Source: Apostichopus japonicus (Eukaryota; Echinodermata; Holothuroidea; Aspidochirotida; Stichopodidae). From it: 64,000 nucleotides of DNA. How positions within the stretch are numbered: the first letter of the stretch is position 1; every line of letters begins with the position of its first letter. The notes under the pieces were generated by a model, which was given only the letters and a program-made list of their open reading frames with translations, made no database searches and was not told the origin of the DNA. Where the stretch lies: assembly GCF_037975245.1 (NCBI RefSeq), contig NC_092568.1:33452501-33516500 (forward strand). Direction: 5' to 3'. A program made the translations under genes and the position numbers. Below are positions 1-13,210 of the stretch, piece by piece.

Positions 1-1322
1 AAATCGCATCTAGACAGTTCTTGCCCCCTAAAATTATTAGTATATTGTGCATTGGATCGATCAAGAATATGTTCAGCACCCACTTCGAAATTCTCCCCGC
101 GGTCCCCACTTCTTGGAGCACTTGGCAAATATTGGGGGCTGAACATACCTTTACCCCCCCCCCAAACACACTTTTTAATGAGTTACTGTTACTGATTTAA
201 TGAGTTACTGTGTTAGTACCAATTTTGTAATTTACATTATTCGATTTGCATGCATCATTCCAGGATTTCGAGCAGTAAAGAAATTACATCGGCATTGCCA
301 TTGCATATTGTTGAATGACACGGGGGGGGGGGGGGGTCATGTGTCAGTGTATTGAATTTAATTATTGATATACCCAATATGCAAATCTGGCTTTCGTAAA
401 TCGTTTCTCTGGATTTAGTTATTCAACGCATTCAGTAGAGCAGCAACGTTGAAATCAATTCCTGAAGCTAGCACTGTAGCACATGCCGCGGATTCATCAC
501 ATGCAGAATTGAATCGCTAGTGTGTTAGCTCCAGGATTCGTAACCTGTGCTGCGAACCATGTGCTAGCTCCAGCTCCAGTTATTCTGCATGCTACATGTT
601 ACGATGTTAAACACAATTTCGACTTAGATTCGAAACAAATAGGCCTATTTGATAGAGCTGTTGTGGGGGAATAATTTTGATTAGGGTTGTGCACATTTGT
701 CTGCAAAAACGACAAAAAAAAGTGAACTAAGGTCTGGAAAAAAGTGGGGGGGGGGGCAAATGCCCCCTCTTGCCCCCCCCCCCCGTAATCCCGCCCATGC
801 TTCGTATTAACACAACTGCACTATAAAGCCCGAGTGAAGGCAACCCGACTTGTTAAGAGCGATGTGACGTACGCACACTAAAAGACTGATGACTTCAGAT
901 ATCAACGACTTCTGCTTCCGGTACTCATTAAGGTCATGGGCAAAATTATCTCCAAGTCGGTTGCTACATTTAGTGAACCTGAGCCATAAACTGCCGCACG
1001 CAAATTGACATATTCTACATGTTGTGTTTCCTCCGTTAAACACCCAAAATCTTGATTAGAGGAATAGCATAGTCTTACACACATGTACACTGTCCGACCA
1101 TCCACGGTTGTCCCACTTTAAAAACGGTCAAATGCAGTCTGTTCACGTTCAGTCTGGCAGTGAGAAGTCGGCTCAACAAATGTATGTTTAACGTTTTGTA
1201 GGTAACGCGAAGCCTACCTTATGACGTCACGCATCAAGACGACCTATCTGACCATATTTCATAAAAGGGCAAACCGAATATCGTGGTACATCTGTCTCGG
1301 AGGAAAAACGAATTGATTCGAG
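1..1322. other. Non-coding, no gene seen
   Basis: Contains long C and G runs (157-170, 321-336, 746-784) typical of the G-run dispersed repeats, and a TAGGCCTA palindrome at 640. Open frames are short and unconvincing. Confidence 0.6.
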
Positions 1323-1343
1323 GTGCGACTTGTCGCTTACATC

Positions 1344-1620
<277 letters not shown>

Positions 1621-2348
1621 TCCATTGCCTGGCGGGACAGGTCCGTGAAAGAAGCTTCCATACTTTAAAAGGATCAGGTCTAGCTGATTTGTGGTAAAGT
1701 CCACGATCGGTTCCTCCGTATTGTCTTCGCATGATACTTCGCCGATACTATCCAAACATTCCTGTCAGATTGTCTGAATTGTTGTCGTTTTGTGCAAGAT
1801 GTTCGGCTTCTGTTCCACCTTCAGTTGCATGGCATTGTTATTAACGACGTTCACACACGTGTTAAATTCACATGCTTTACATTATGTCGTCGAAATGTGA
1901 AGCATAAATACCACTGGGATCGCTCATTGTCAATGTACAACGGTAAACCACGAGTAGTAACGCTATGATGGCTGATTGATTTAAAATTCTGAAAATATGT
2001 GAGTAAATTACGTTCCAGTGTAGTTATATGTTATATTCCATTCCTACATTAAATTCTTGAAAATAAATGCAAAGGAAAGCCTTTCGGTTCGATTTTACTA
2101 TACGACAATCCAACTTATAAGTTTCGCTTTCCAACTGAATTTAATTCACAAAATTATGTGCGGAAATATAAAATGTAGGCCTATATATTCCAAGGGCTCC
2201 GGGTTGAGAGATCAATAACAACCTGAATTGATTCTCATGCGCACAAGGTTGCTGTTCACGGAAGTTGGCGATATCTCTTTGCGTAATTCAAACCCTCTTA
2301 CACACGATATATGAACGAAATATGTGGAATACGAGGGAAGGTAATTGT

Positions 2349-2380
2349 ACCATGGAGCTATCTGTTTATAGCTCCATGGT
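2349..2380. repeat. 13-bp perfect hairpin
   Basis: ACCATGGAGCTAT and its exact inverse are separated by CTGTTT. No T-run follows and no gene is adjacent. Confidence 0.85.
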
Positions 2381-3355
2381 CAAACGAACGAACTTAGTTA
2401 AATCCCTTCGCCGATGTAGGTCGCACCGCACAGCAAGTATAGTGGGATCGGCACCATATATCTAAGTGTAAGCAAGGACTGCGCTCCGTGTTTTTGTCAG
2501 CTTATTAATTATTATAGGACGCAGAAATTTGCGAAATTTTACTAACGTGATTATTTTTTCCGTAGACCAAATCATAAACATAATTTATAACCTAACTATG
2601 CCTCAGAGTTCCCACCGACAGGACCACACCCCTTTCTTTATCAGATCATGGATCCGCTCCTGATCCCTCCATAAAGCTGTAACATACCGATCGTACGTGG
2701 CAGGGATATATTACTCTTCCCACAACTCACTGTACCACCATTGCTTACGGCATAAAAATGTGTTGTTGGCGGGTTCGACCTTTCTCGTAGGCTATTGACT
2801 GTGACATTAACTGTGACAAGCGGGATCTAGGTGAGGTGAGAGCATGGGATGTAATTTCTGTGAAAACATTAAAGTTTTATGATGGTGGTCAGACGGGAGC
2901 CTTGGGTTATTCCTTTGTAGTAAAGATTGCTGTCAAGTTATTAACCATTTACAAGCTAAAAAAACTTAAAATAATTATTGAATCACAGTTTATACAAGTT
3001 GAGAGTAGGATAATTATCCATGTAAAAGGTTGATGCCATCGACTAATGATCATAGAGTTGGATACACATTGATGAATTATCTCCACCTAGCAGTACGCTA
3101 ATGAGCGATTGCTCTTCTCAGAGTGGCAGAGCGCATCGATAGTGGCAGAGCGCCTCCATAAAGTCACAGGACGTCATTAATTTGGTGACGAGTGCCATTA
3201 TATTGTGAATACTGCCTTCTCACCGATTCAAAGATGGATACGGCTGTTCGACTCGCGGTGGAGGAGCTAGCTCCCTCAGGACTCGAAAATAAACATTAAC
3301 ATGGTAAAAGTTGTAGAGTGAATACGTAATATGTCTACACAGTAAAAGGAGGAAC

Positions 3356-3412
3356 TTCTTGATGACGTCACTTGATGTGCTTCTTGATGACGTACTTCTT
3401 GATGACGTCACA
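3356..3412. promoter_or_regulatory. Cluster of CRE-type TGACGTCA sites in short tandem repeats
   Basis: CTTGATGACGTCA-like units occur three times. Two contain perfect TGACGTCA (3363-3370, 3403-3410) and one contains TGACGTAC (3388). CREB/ATF binding is known for this octamer; use here is inference. Confidence 0.4.
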
Positions 3413-5639
3413 TTCATATTTAGCATACATACTATGTACGAGAGTGTAATAGCTATTTCATGATCACAGCTAGCATCCTTCCCTCACTAACCTATTAAGG
3501 ATCTCAGCCTATACCACATTTGCCGTATGAACCTAACTGTAGTACCCTTATGAGAGTGTGACAGTAAAACCTGCCAATAACAACAGGTTTCGTTTCGTAA
3601 CTATGGTTACGTTATCGTATTCCACTCAATTAGGTCCAAAACTATAAATATATACCTGGTGCGTAACCTTCAGCCTTCACTCAGTTGATAATATCAACTT
3701 CCGCCCAGGTTGTTATATGCAAATTAGGTTAGGTTCGGTACATCCGCTTCAATGGCGGTTGGCTGCATTTAAATGGACGCAAGTGCTGTTGACCTTAAAA
3801 TGAGTAAATACATCAGCTTCGGGCATATTTATTCCAACCAAACTTGTTTGATTTTAGACGTGATTCAATACAATCTGGATCACGAATACAATATTGACGG
3901 ATGTGATGTGAAACGAGAGGTGACAAAAGAAATGGAACAAAGAATGAAAGAAAACTACAGCTCAGTGTTAACAGTCGGTTGTAGTAATACCAGTCATGGC
4001 TTCACCAAACGGCCGGGGGGGGGGGGGGTTAATGCACGAGGGCACGTTTTAATGATATTGTGTAACGAAAAGCTAACAAGCTCAACCCAAATATAGCTGT
4101 TTACCAAAGTCCTTAGTGCAGGCTTGAGTTGAGGGAGGGAGGGGTGGATGGGGCTTATGGCCCAACCTTTTTGACAGAAGTGTTTTTTCATGCAGGTGTG
4201 TTACCTCTAAATCTGCTGCAATTTCCACACCACTGAAGTATATATGTTTGACTCCTGCCTCTTTCTTCCCCTTCTGTCTGCTCATCCGCGAACCATTTCA
4301 AACCTGTGTTATGTCCCTGTTTTGGATATACTGTTATTTGTTTATTTCTTCTCATTGTTCGTGGAACTGGATCAACATCGAGGCCTGTTTTTTATGCTGG
4401 TAACAAAGTGAAACGAAGGGGTCGTTGATTCTTTAGCATACAAAACTTACCCTATAGCTCATATACCCAGTAGGAAAACAGTGATACTTGAAAGCGAAGC
4501 TTGTTTGAACCTATTTCTCGCCATTCTTGTCAAGTTGAACAGTGTAGAACCTCCTTGTTCATACGAACTATTGTTAACCCGTGCTTCTATATACCAGCCA
4601 CTTAAAACCCCATCACTTGACCGACAAAGGAGAACATAAATTCGTCCTTTATTTGTCTGCTTTCCCCAAGCAGTGAGCTGTGTTATTTGCACCGAGTGAC
4701 AATCTCCGCCCCCTTTGCGCCCTCAGTTAACCCAATGTATGTAAACGTATAGTCTGAGCAAATAAAGGGGTTTTGTCAAATGTTTGAGTTTGTCATGTTT
4801 GCCTAATCACCGGGGGCTGGTTCGACCAAGCGAGATAATACCGTTATAACCCAGCACCTGCTGTTCATATACACAACGGCGGCGAGTAGAGGATTGTGAC
4901 AATTCCATTCACTGATTTTACTCGGGATACCACGACGACATGAATGAGCCAAACCTGGCGGCAGGACGCTCTCTCTCTTCACGAAATAATCAGTCTGGAA
5001 ATCAGTTTTGTTTTGTTTTCTAGATTTTGTGGCAAATGACGTCAGTCAGAGTACTTTTAGACGACGGCGCCTCTGTCTCCATATTTGATCAAATTATTGT
5101 GTTAACTTTTTTCGTTGTTTTCATCACCGTTAGAACTTTTACTGACATTTACGGAGTACTTTATTTTAAACACAATTGAACTTGAAGCAGAGAGAGAGAG
5201 AAAGTCTTTTATTTTTGTTTTGTTTTTCTTCCCGTTTCTTACTTCGTTAATATTACACACGGTTGTATCTCTCTAATTGCGTGGCTGGTTTCCCCTACGG
5301 AATAATGGATATTTTAATAACTGCCATCTAAGGAACCGGGTTATGATGTATTAAATATCATCGTTGTGGGAAAACTTCTCTACTCACATATCTCTACAGT
5401 CGAAAGGAAAGCGAATTATGAATATCGAAAACGGTCAAATTCATTTTATGATCTGGAAAATTCATTTGAAATCTTTAAATAAATGAATTAAATTGTCAAA
5501 TGTTGTTTTATCCTGTGAAACGAAGGAAATTCGCAAGACTCAGTCGGGAATAATTGGTTTAAAATACTAAAAGAACTTTCCGCTGCTGACAATATTATTT
5601 TATTGGTTTCGGGACCGACGCTTAGTTCTGTAGATTATA

Positions 5640-5710
5640 TATATGAGTGGTTTGGTGCAGGCCTTCATATAGAATGCAGTCGAGCAAGGAGCTGGACATC
5701 CTACACTAAG
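5640..5710 (+). promoter_or_regulatory. Candidate 5'UTR exon with TATA-like box, tiny upstream ORF and strong donor
   Basis: A TATATATA stretch at about 5636-5643 is followed by non-repetitive sequence ending CACTAAG at 5710 before a consensus GTGAGT. An 11-codon ORF (ATG 5674 to TAA 5709) ends one base before the donor. If spliced to the PKDCC acceptor at 23430, that TAA would be in frame with the hydrophobic segment, forcing initiation at ATG 23462. The link to PKDCC is inference from strand and position only. Confidence 0.25.
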
Positions 5711-6861
5711 GTGAGTCTCTTAATTTTTAATATTAGTCATTAATTCCCAGTCATGTGGTTAACAATTTCACCATTTAAGCTACACAAAAGAAATTAAAGT
5801 TTTGTATTTATGTTAAATTTACCACAACCTTGGGGGTTGGGGGGGGGTCAGGAAAACCCAACCCAAATAATTGATATAAGAAACTTGTATTGTATATTAA
5901 ATCTAATAACGTAAACTAAAAAATGCAATTTATAGGTGGACTGTTTATACAGTAATTCAGTGTAAAAGTTGCATCTATATACGTTTAAGTCGCCACAATT
6001 GTACCCGATAGTAGTATAATGTATACTCTTCGTTCATATAAATTATTACAGCCAAATTAGAAAAGCAAGCTAGGGGGATTATGGGAGCAGAACTTATCAG
6101 CTTCAAAATTAGCAGAATATTGTAGTTATATGTTTACTAGATAGTAAATTTTAATTCATAGGAATGAAAAGAATTTGTGTGTATCGTCCTGCTTATTATT
6201 ATGATGAAGATTTTTTTCGGACATGGTAATATTCTTATGAAGGTTAATTATTTAATTAGAGGCTTTTGCATTTTGCGCTTAATAAATTCGCCATATTATT
6301 ATTTATATTTTCACACTCTGACCTACGATGGTCAGCATTTCGACGCCCAGACACTTGTTCACAATAAGATAACTGAATTTTCAACAGTTTCGAGTTTGAC
6401 TTCATAGACATTTATTTGAAAGGAATCTTGAATACTAAAGGTAATAATGAACAACATTTCTTTATGGAATATTTGTGTCCAACAGCATCGAACACTTGAA
6501 ACTGAAAATCAAATAAATATAAAGCCCAAACGATACATGTCTGATATATACACGAATTCTGAACACAACAAAAGCTACAAACTTATGCACACATCATAGC
6601 CGCCGCATCGATGAAGAGTTTTGTTTTTAGATTTGAACAGCTTATTTCCAAATGGCATCTTTTATAGAGAAAGCAGTTACATATAACGCAGAATCAATGA
6701 GTATAAGCATTGTAAGAGTCTATATAGGGAAGTGTGAAATGACTCGGTTCTGTTAAAATAGCATTGAGCATGAGTTTGGTCGGCAATTTTCATAAGTATT
6801 TATTATGAATATTTCTTAAATTAAGATTACAAGTAACCAAAGGTAAGATATCCATCTAGAT

Positions 6862-7144
6862 CAGAAGTTCCCTAACTGGGGTGCATGAGTCCATCCCAGG
6901 GGGTTCGTGAGACTTTTGATACAATTCGTGATCTGATCTTGAACTTAATTTCCAAATAAATAATTGTTCATCTCTTGTTTTTTTTTCCATTACAATATTA
7001 CACTATGAACTTGATCTTTTACGAAGCACTGTTATGCGTATTATAGTATAATAATGACTCAGATCGTGTCTTGAAAACTTCGGGGTTCGTGGACAACTCT
7101 GACATCCGCAGGGGTTCGTGAGGGATAACGTTAGGGAATCCCTG
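6862..7144. mobile_element. hAT-type MITE with 8-bp target-site duplication
   Basis: The ends are CAGAAGTTCCCTAAC and, at the right, GTTAGGGAATCCCTG, inverted with few mismatches. Flanking octamers ATCTAGAT (6854-6861) and GTCTAGAT (7145-7152) match at 7 of 8. CAG...CTG termini with 8-bp duplications are the hAT hallmark. At 283 bp with no ORF it is non-autonomous. Confidence 0.8.
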
Positions 7145-7152
7145 GTCTAGAT

Positions 7153-9104
7153 TATTCTTACCAATATTATTAATGTAACCAAGTGAGTTATTAATGAATG
7201 TGATTCAGTCCTCAACATTCGTCGGCCGGACACTTTTTATAGTCGTTTATGAAAACACATGTAAAAGCAAATTTCAAAACGTTTGACGTTTGCTTCACTA
7301 CTTGAAGTGAAACCTGATTAAACAAACTAATGAGTTACTTTGTTATCGGATTTACTATCGTACTAGCAATGAAGAAAATTGATCAAATTTACAACTAAAA
7401 AATGCTGCTTTATTATTATTTACTTCAAATGAAGACTCCCTTGGCAAACATAATGTCAAGTCTATATGGTTACAAAAATTTGAGAAATTCCATTACAGTT
7501 GTATTTTAAAGACTCTCCCTAGCTTCCTATACTTGAACATTACACTTTCATGTATGAAGACAATTATAGGTTAATTGTAATTGGCCCTTTATGCCAAAAT
7601 ACTTGTATTGGGGTGAATTTGAATGTTATGTGGACATTGAATGTCACTTTTGTTTATCATAGTTACAGGGATGCATTTAAGGGTATGTATCCGAAAGAAA
7701 ATGCATATCACACAACTCATTTTCCTTGGTAAAAAAATCAAATATTTTACTTTGGAATGTATTTACCAGAGAATGTGTAGACAATGAGATATGCAGTGTG
7801 TTCTAAAAGATGTTTTATTTACATGCTTACTGTTTTTATTTATGGCAATTACTTGTGTAGGCCTACTGTCGTTTTCAGTTTTCAAGTGCACATACGCAGA
7901 ATGAAATCACAGTTGAGACAAACAAGAAATTCGCCTAAACAACGGTAATCACGAGATTGACAAAATCACTTCAATTCCACGAAATTTGGCAGCAAATATT
8001 TAAAAAGAAATATATTCCACTTCACGAGAGTGAACAAATACGTTTGTGCTTGTGTTTGTACCAATTGACGTGACCCGAAACCACATACGCACATGCGCAT
8101 TTGAAATTGTGAAACCACTATAACGTGAAGAACAAATTTGAAAGTTTATGAGTGTCAGTACGGTTGCATGTCGTGCATGACCCGAATGTACCGCGCGGGC
8201 TTTACATAACAGGCCTGTTTATTGTTGCCTTTAGCCGGTGTGAGGGGTCGAACAAGTATGAACTTGAAGTTGACCCCAACGGAGACAACTCGTCCCATCA
8301 GTCCTGCATCCTGTTGGGTTGTCATAGCGACTTGCATATGGGATTAACCCTATCAATTACAATTGCCTTTGAAGTCTCAATTTTGGGAAAGTGACGTTAA
8401 CTGTAACAGTAGATTATTTAGCTGTACGTAGTGATACCCTTGTAAATTATTGGAACCACCCACCAACAAACCTTGGCAGAAGCAGAAAGTCTGTGCTAAA
8501 AAAAAACCTTGATGAAAAGTCTTGAAGACCGACCCAAATATGCCATGAAAGGGATTTGGGTGACGTTTCCCAAAGAATGTCGAGGAATAAGAAACCGTAA
8601 AAAAAAAATGAAACACTTCATTAATTTTAAAACAACAAGACTGGGCGATAATAAATCCCCCGGGCGTTTGCTCAAAGCCTTGCAGGGTAACTGAACACTG
8701 TCTGAAACAAGATAAGTAAAATCACCGTATTTAGTCCATGATTGAGTATATCTGTAATGCTATTTGATAGCACGACATGTTAAACCAGTAAGAGCACCCC
8801 CTTGGCGCATTCGGCGTCCCAGGAGTGAGTATTGCTTGGGAAAGAAATCGTGACCTGATGTTGAGGACGCAAGGAGATAACAACTGTCTCGTTCCTCGTG
8901 GTTGAACCAGAATCTCAACACGTATTGATTACACTATCAGTTTATTTAATCAAGATAATCCATCTTTCATGGTTGATTTGATGGAAATGAGGTCAGCGAA
9001 GATGGTCAAAACTGGGTCACAACTTATGTATGTGTGTGGGTGGCTTAGTTGTGGTCGTATGTTACGGACCATGCAGTTTTGCATCAATTGCGTATGATTT
9101 ATTG
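7153..9104. other. Non-coding, no gene seen
   Basis: Unique-looking AT-rich sequence. A 61-codon lysine-rich frame at 8509-8694 could not be related to anything. Confidence 0.55.
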
Positions 9105-9590
9105 CACTAAGTTATAGACCAATTTCGTTCTGTTTTTCTTTGCGTAATGATGTGTTATCAAGCTTATATAACACGTGGACTAGCTTCAAGTCTTTGCTCT
9201 GCGTATATGTTAACAAGAATATATAATACATATACTAGTTTCGTTGTTTTGCATTGCGCATATGTGTTATCAAGCATATAATACATAGACCAGCTCCAAG
9301 TATTTGCTTTGCGTACATGTTAGCAAGCATATATAATTCATATAGACTAGTTTGGTTGTTTAGCTTTGCGTATATATGTTAGCAAGCATATATAATACAT
9401 GGACCAGCTCCAAGTATTTGCTTTGCATATATGTTAACAAGCATATATTATACATAGACCAGCTCCAAGTATTTGCTTTGAATATATGTTAACAAGCATA
9501 TATTATTCATATAGACTAGTTTGGTTGTTTTGCTTTGCGTATATATGTTAACAAGCATTTATAATACATGGACCAGATTCAATTCTTGTC
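9105..9590. repeat. AT-rich minisatellite (GCGTATATATGTTAACAAGC type)
   Basis: Six or more diverged units alternate two tails, CATAGACCAGCTCCAAG and CATATAGACTAGTTTGGTTG, each followed by TTTGCTTTGCGTATATATG. Unit length is about 60-75 bp, possibly a two-unit higher-order repeat. Confidence 0.85.
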
Positions 9591-9649
9591 TTTGACAAAT
9601 ACGTCATTATGACGTTGTTTGTATATTGGGATCAATTGTGTTAGTAAAT

Positions 9650-10930
9650 TTAACATAATATGGATAATTGGGTATATGAGCAGAGTACACCCCGTCAATC
9701 ATCCTTAGTTGGGATCATCCAGCCCCACCCCCCCCCCTTCCTTCGTCCCTTCAATCAAGCGTTTCGAAATATTGTCAGCAAGAACAAACCGTCCACCTGT
9801 GCCCAGGCGCGGCGGAACGGAAAAATTATTGGGGGGGGGGGGCTAATGTGTGGAGACTTTCTAAGCGGAGCGCCACCATCGGTTGGCGCGGAGCGTACAA
9901 GAAAATTTGGTTTTTTTTTCAAACCCCTAGATGGCCGGAAACGGCACTTCCCGAGTGTTTTATGCTGCAAATACCTAGCCCTAAAATATGGGTCTCAAGC
10001 CTGCAATTTCTCAGATTGCACGTAAAAGTCTGTAAAAACATTGTAATTTGTATATTCGATGGTGTTTTAAGAGAGTAGCTATTACTCGTAGTGTACTCGC
10101 AAAGACGTTTTTGAGTGTAGTAAGCGCAGTGGCGGAGCTAGGGGTATTGGTCGGGGGGGGGGCAAGAATGGTCTGTATAGGGGCGCTTTTGACACTATCT
10201 AAGCGGAGCGCCACCACAGGTTGGCGCGGAGCGTACAGAGAATTTTTGAGTAAAGTTACTCCCTAGATTGCAGGAAATGACCCTTTCCGGGCCTTGCTAA
10301 TTTGCAGATAAACGGAGAATAAATAGGAGTCGTCGCCATTTTGTCGGAAAATGACACCAACAGAATATGACAAATGTCAATAGGTATATGAGAGCGCAAT
10401 AAAATAGTCAATAATCGCGAATAAGTAAAAAGTAGTGAAAAGCTGAAAAGGGCGCCAGCAGTCCATTTGAGTCCGTCAGGGGGGGGGGGCATCCGCCCCC
10501 TGACTGTATATATGGACGCTCCGCCGCTAAGTAAGGGGATGTTGGAGAACTGGCTGAAATGAGGCAAGTCATTGGCCTAAGACGAAGTTGTGTTACGCTT
10601 ACCGGTACTCACACTCACTGCTTCCACTTTTCACGGTGCGTGAAGACGCGGTCGGGGTGACAATGTGGTCTATAGCCAGGGGACGGGCCGAGGGTCCCCC
10701 AGCAAATACTAAATTATTACACCTATATAGTATACGTGTGCATCGGACAGATCGACAAGTATGCATTGAAAAATGGGCAGATGCACGTTTCGGAGCCTTG
10801 GTAAATATTGGGGGGGGGGCTTATCATGCATTTGCCCCCTCAACTTTTTCATTGGGGCGGCTGAGCCCCCCCCCCCCCCAAGCCCCCCCCCCCCGGTTCC
10901 GCCGCCACTGCCTGTGCCGATATGCAGGGC
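9650..10930. repeat. Composite of G-run/C-run dispersed repeats
   Basis: Phrases such as GCGGAGCGCCACCA, GGTTGGCGCGGAGCGTACA and GTGGCGGAGCTAGGGG recur (9850-9900 and 10200-10235), each next to a run of 9-15 G or C. Related G-run blocks occur at 730-800, 28590 and 54140-54200. These look like old dispersed repeats; family not assigned. Confidence 0.6.
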
Positions 10931-11966
10931 TATTCCTAGTATTTTATAATTCCTTAAATAACATTAAACTATTTATGGAAAACAATATCAAACTGAAACT
11001 GAGCAGTACTAAACAAGAAGCTTTCCCCTAATTATAATAAATTCCTTGATTATCGAATAAGAACATACCCAAAAGCGAGATTTGTCTATAGTAAAGTTGC
11101 CATACTCAGCCATCCAGGTCACACGTAACATTATGTATAGTTGGAGAACCCTTTCATCGGCCTCTCTCTCCACTTCATACCTTTAACATGCTGTCCTTAT
11201 CATCATGATTTCAAAACTACCCAACATTCTTCAATCTATCCCTGACTTTCTTCGGATCGAAGAAGCCTTTTACCATTTCCTCATGTTTTTTCTGGGTCAC
11301 ATGCCAGTTCGTATATACAAGGAGTATTTCTTGAAATCTAAATCTAGGAGTTGTTTTAAGTTGTCAGGTGCCTAATTCATCAAAGCGTCATTCGAAACTG
11401 GGCCGGTTGTCAGATTTTTGTCTTTCCTCGGGCTGTAACAAGCGAGAGATGTATTGTAGAGAGAGGAAAAAAAGCTCTTTTGACGCAGACATGCATACCA
11501 GCGTTCATGCATGAGATTATACATAGGCCTATAGGAATAGTTTAAAAACATTATGATGTTCTTCGATTCGGACACTTTTGGCCTTCCATAGAAACAAATG
11601 AAATAATTCCCTGAAGGCTGCCGGTAATTTCTCCCAGTTGGGATCATTGATCAAATCCAAGGGAATAAAAAAGAAAGAAAATGTCGGTTCGAATATATCT
11701 GCTTGTCATCCGTTCACTAACGTCTTCTCGTCGATTTGCCTCGCTATTTCAAGATATCGCCGAGTTTAGTTTGACAAATCACTTCCCTGGTAGCAATTAG
11801 GGCCAGGTGTCACGGAAATCTTGAATGGAGAAAGTATATACATATAAAGAAGTATATACTTGGTTATCGTTCGGGATATAGAAATGAGTCAACTTCCTTG
11901 AGGCAACTTGTGTAGGCCTATACTGAGTGTATATATATAAATAAAAATATATAAATATATATAAAA

Positions 11967-12067
<101 letters not shown>

Positions 12068-13110
12068 TCACACGCTTAAAAAAACATGTATTTGGATTTT
12101 CGACACAAAGTTATAATTAATGGAATAACCGTGATAACATACACTTTTTTGGTATGAAAGAAATTGCTATACTGTCTGTATTTTCAATCCCAGCGTGATA
12201 GATTTGATACGGTACGCAATAATATATTAAAACACTGTAGGCTTATTTAGTGCAGTGGCCAGGGACTGCTGATTTCTTAAACTATTACTCAAACGGTCAA
12301 ATTTGGCACTAGATTTACGCCTACATATTGCGTTCTTAGTATTCTTGTATTCCTATTGTGTCAGTCGGAGAGCCTATGCAGAACATCATTCAACCCCCCC
12401 CCCCCCCTCTCAAAAGATATCGCTTATTCTTCATTATACATGCAGTTCATTTGATTATTCAAACTTAATATTTTTCTACTCTTCTATATCGTATATATCA
12501 GCTGTGTGTTTTCCCACTCTTCTTTGGCCCCTTTCACAAGCGTTGATGTTTGCAAATTGCTATAAAACTTATACATGAATAATTCATGATTAGTTCATAT
12601 CATAAAAACGATGCGGAGGATAACACGGTATTGATAAATAATATACTGCCACTTGACACCATCAAATCCCTCCTTGGGATTTGGGCTTCCGTATGAATCT
12701 ATAAGTCTCTTCTTGTGGGGTTTTTATTTTTTATGTCAAGTATAGCAATTAACTCGAGCATATATACAGGCTATTTTCTCCTTCCACAATAGCGAAGCAG
12801 AACCTATTTCACGGGCCCCGGACACGGAGAATGCATCCCACATGTTTTGTGTTTGTGTTGAGGCTCTAGGACCAGTCGTTCTATATACTAAGAAGTAATT
12901 CAGGATTACGGAACTTTGTCTAGCAGGTAAAAATCACTGCCACTTTGTTACTGATGAAAAGGAACTCGAATTTCTAAAGTTTAAAAGAGGAATCATTTCA
13001 AGTGCACAGAAGAGCAACCTGATTCTTTCTCCACCTCTCTCTCTCTACTGAGCTTTATTTTAAGTCGTTTTGTAGATAAGATAATGTTACACTGCATCGG
13101 TTGCATGAAG

Positions 13111-13210
13111 TTCGAACTAGGATTGAACGCGCTGCATGGAGGGATTCAATACGAACCAAATTCGAACTAGGATTGAACGCGCTGCATGGAGGGATTCAAT
13201 ACGAACCAAA
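13111..13210. repeat. Exact 50-bp tandem duplication
   Basis: Two identical 50-bp units beginning TTCGAACTAGGATTGAACGC. Perfect identity implies a recent duplication or a collapsed/expanded assembly. Confidence 0.95.

Larger units (their letters stand above)
1700..5635. other. Non-coding, no gene seen apart from short motifs
   Basis: Holds the 2349 hairpin and the CRE cluster. An open frame at 3773-4096 ends in a G-run and shows no family resemblance. Confidence 0.55.

Noticed and set aside
3773-4096. 107-codon frame on the plus strand
   Set aside because: Ends in a G-run, no recognised family, no splice signals; compatible with a chance frame.
8509-8694. 61-codon lysine/arginine-rich frame
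   Set aside because: Includes A-runs and resembles no known family; likely chance.
8760-8890. Possible tRNA-derived sequence
   Set aside because: No A/B box pair or cloverleaf could be drawn by eye.
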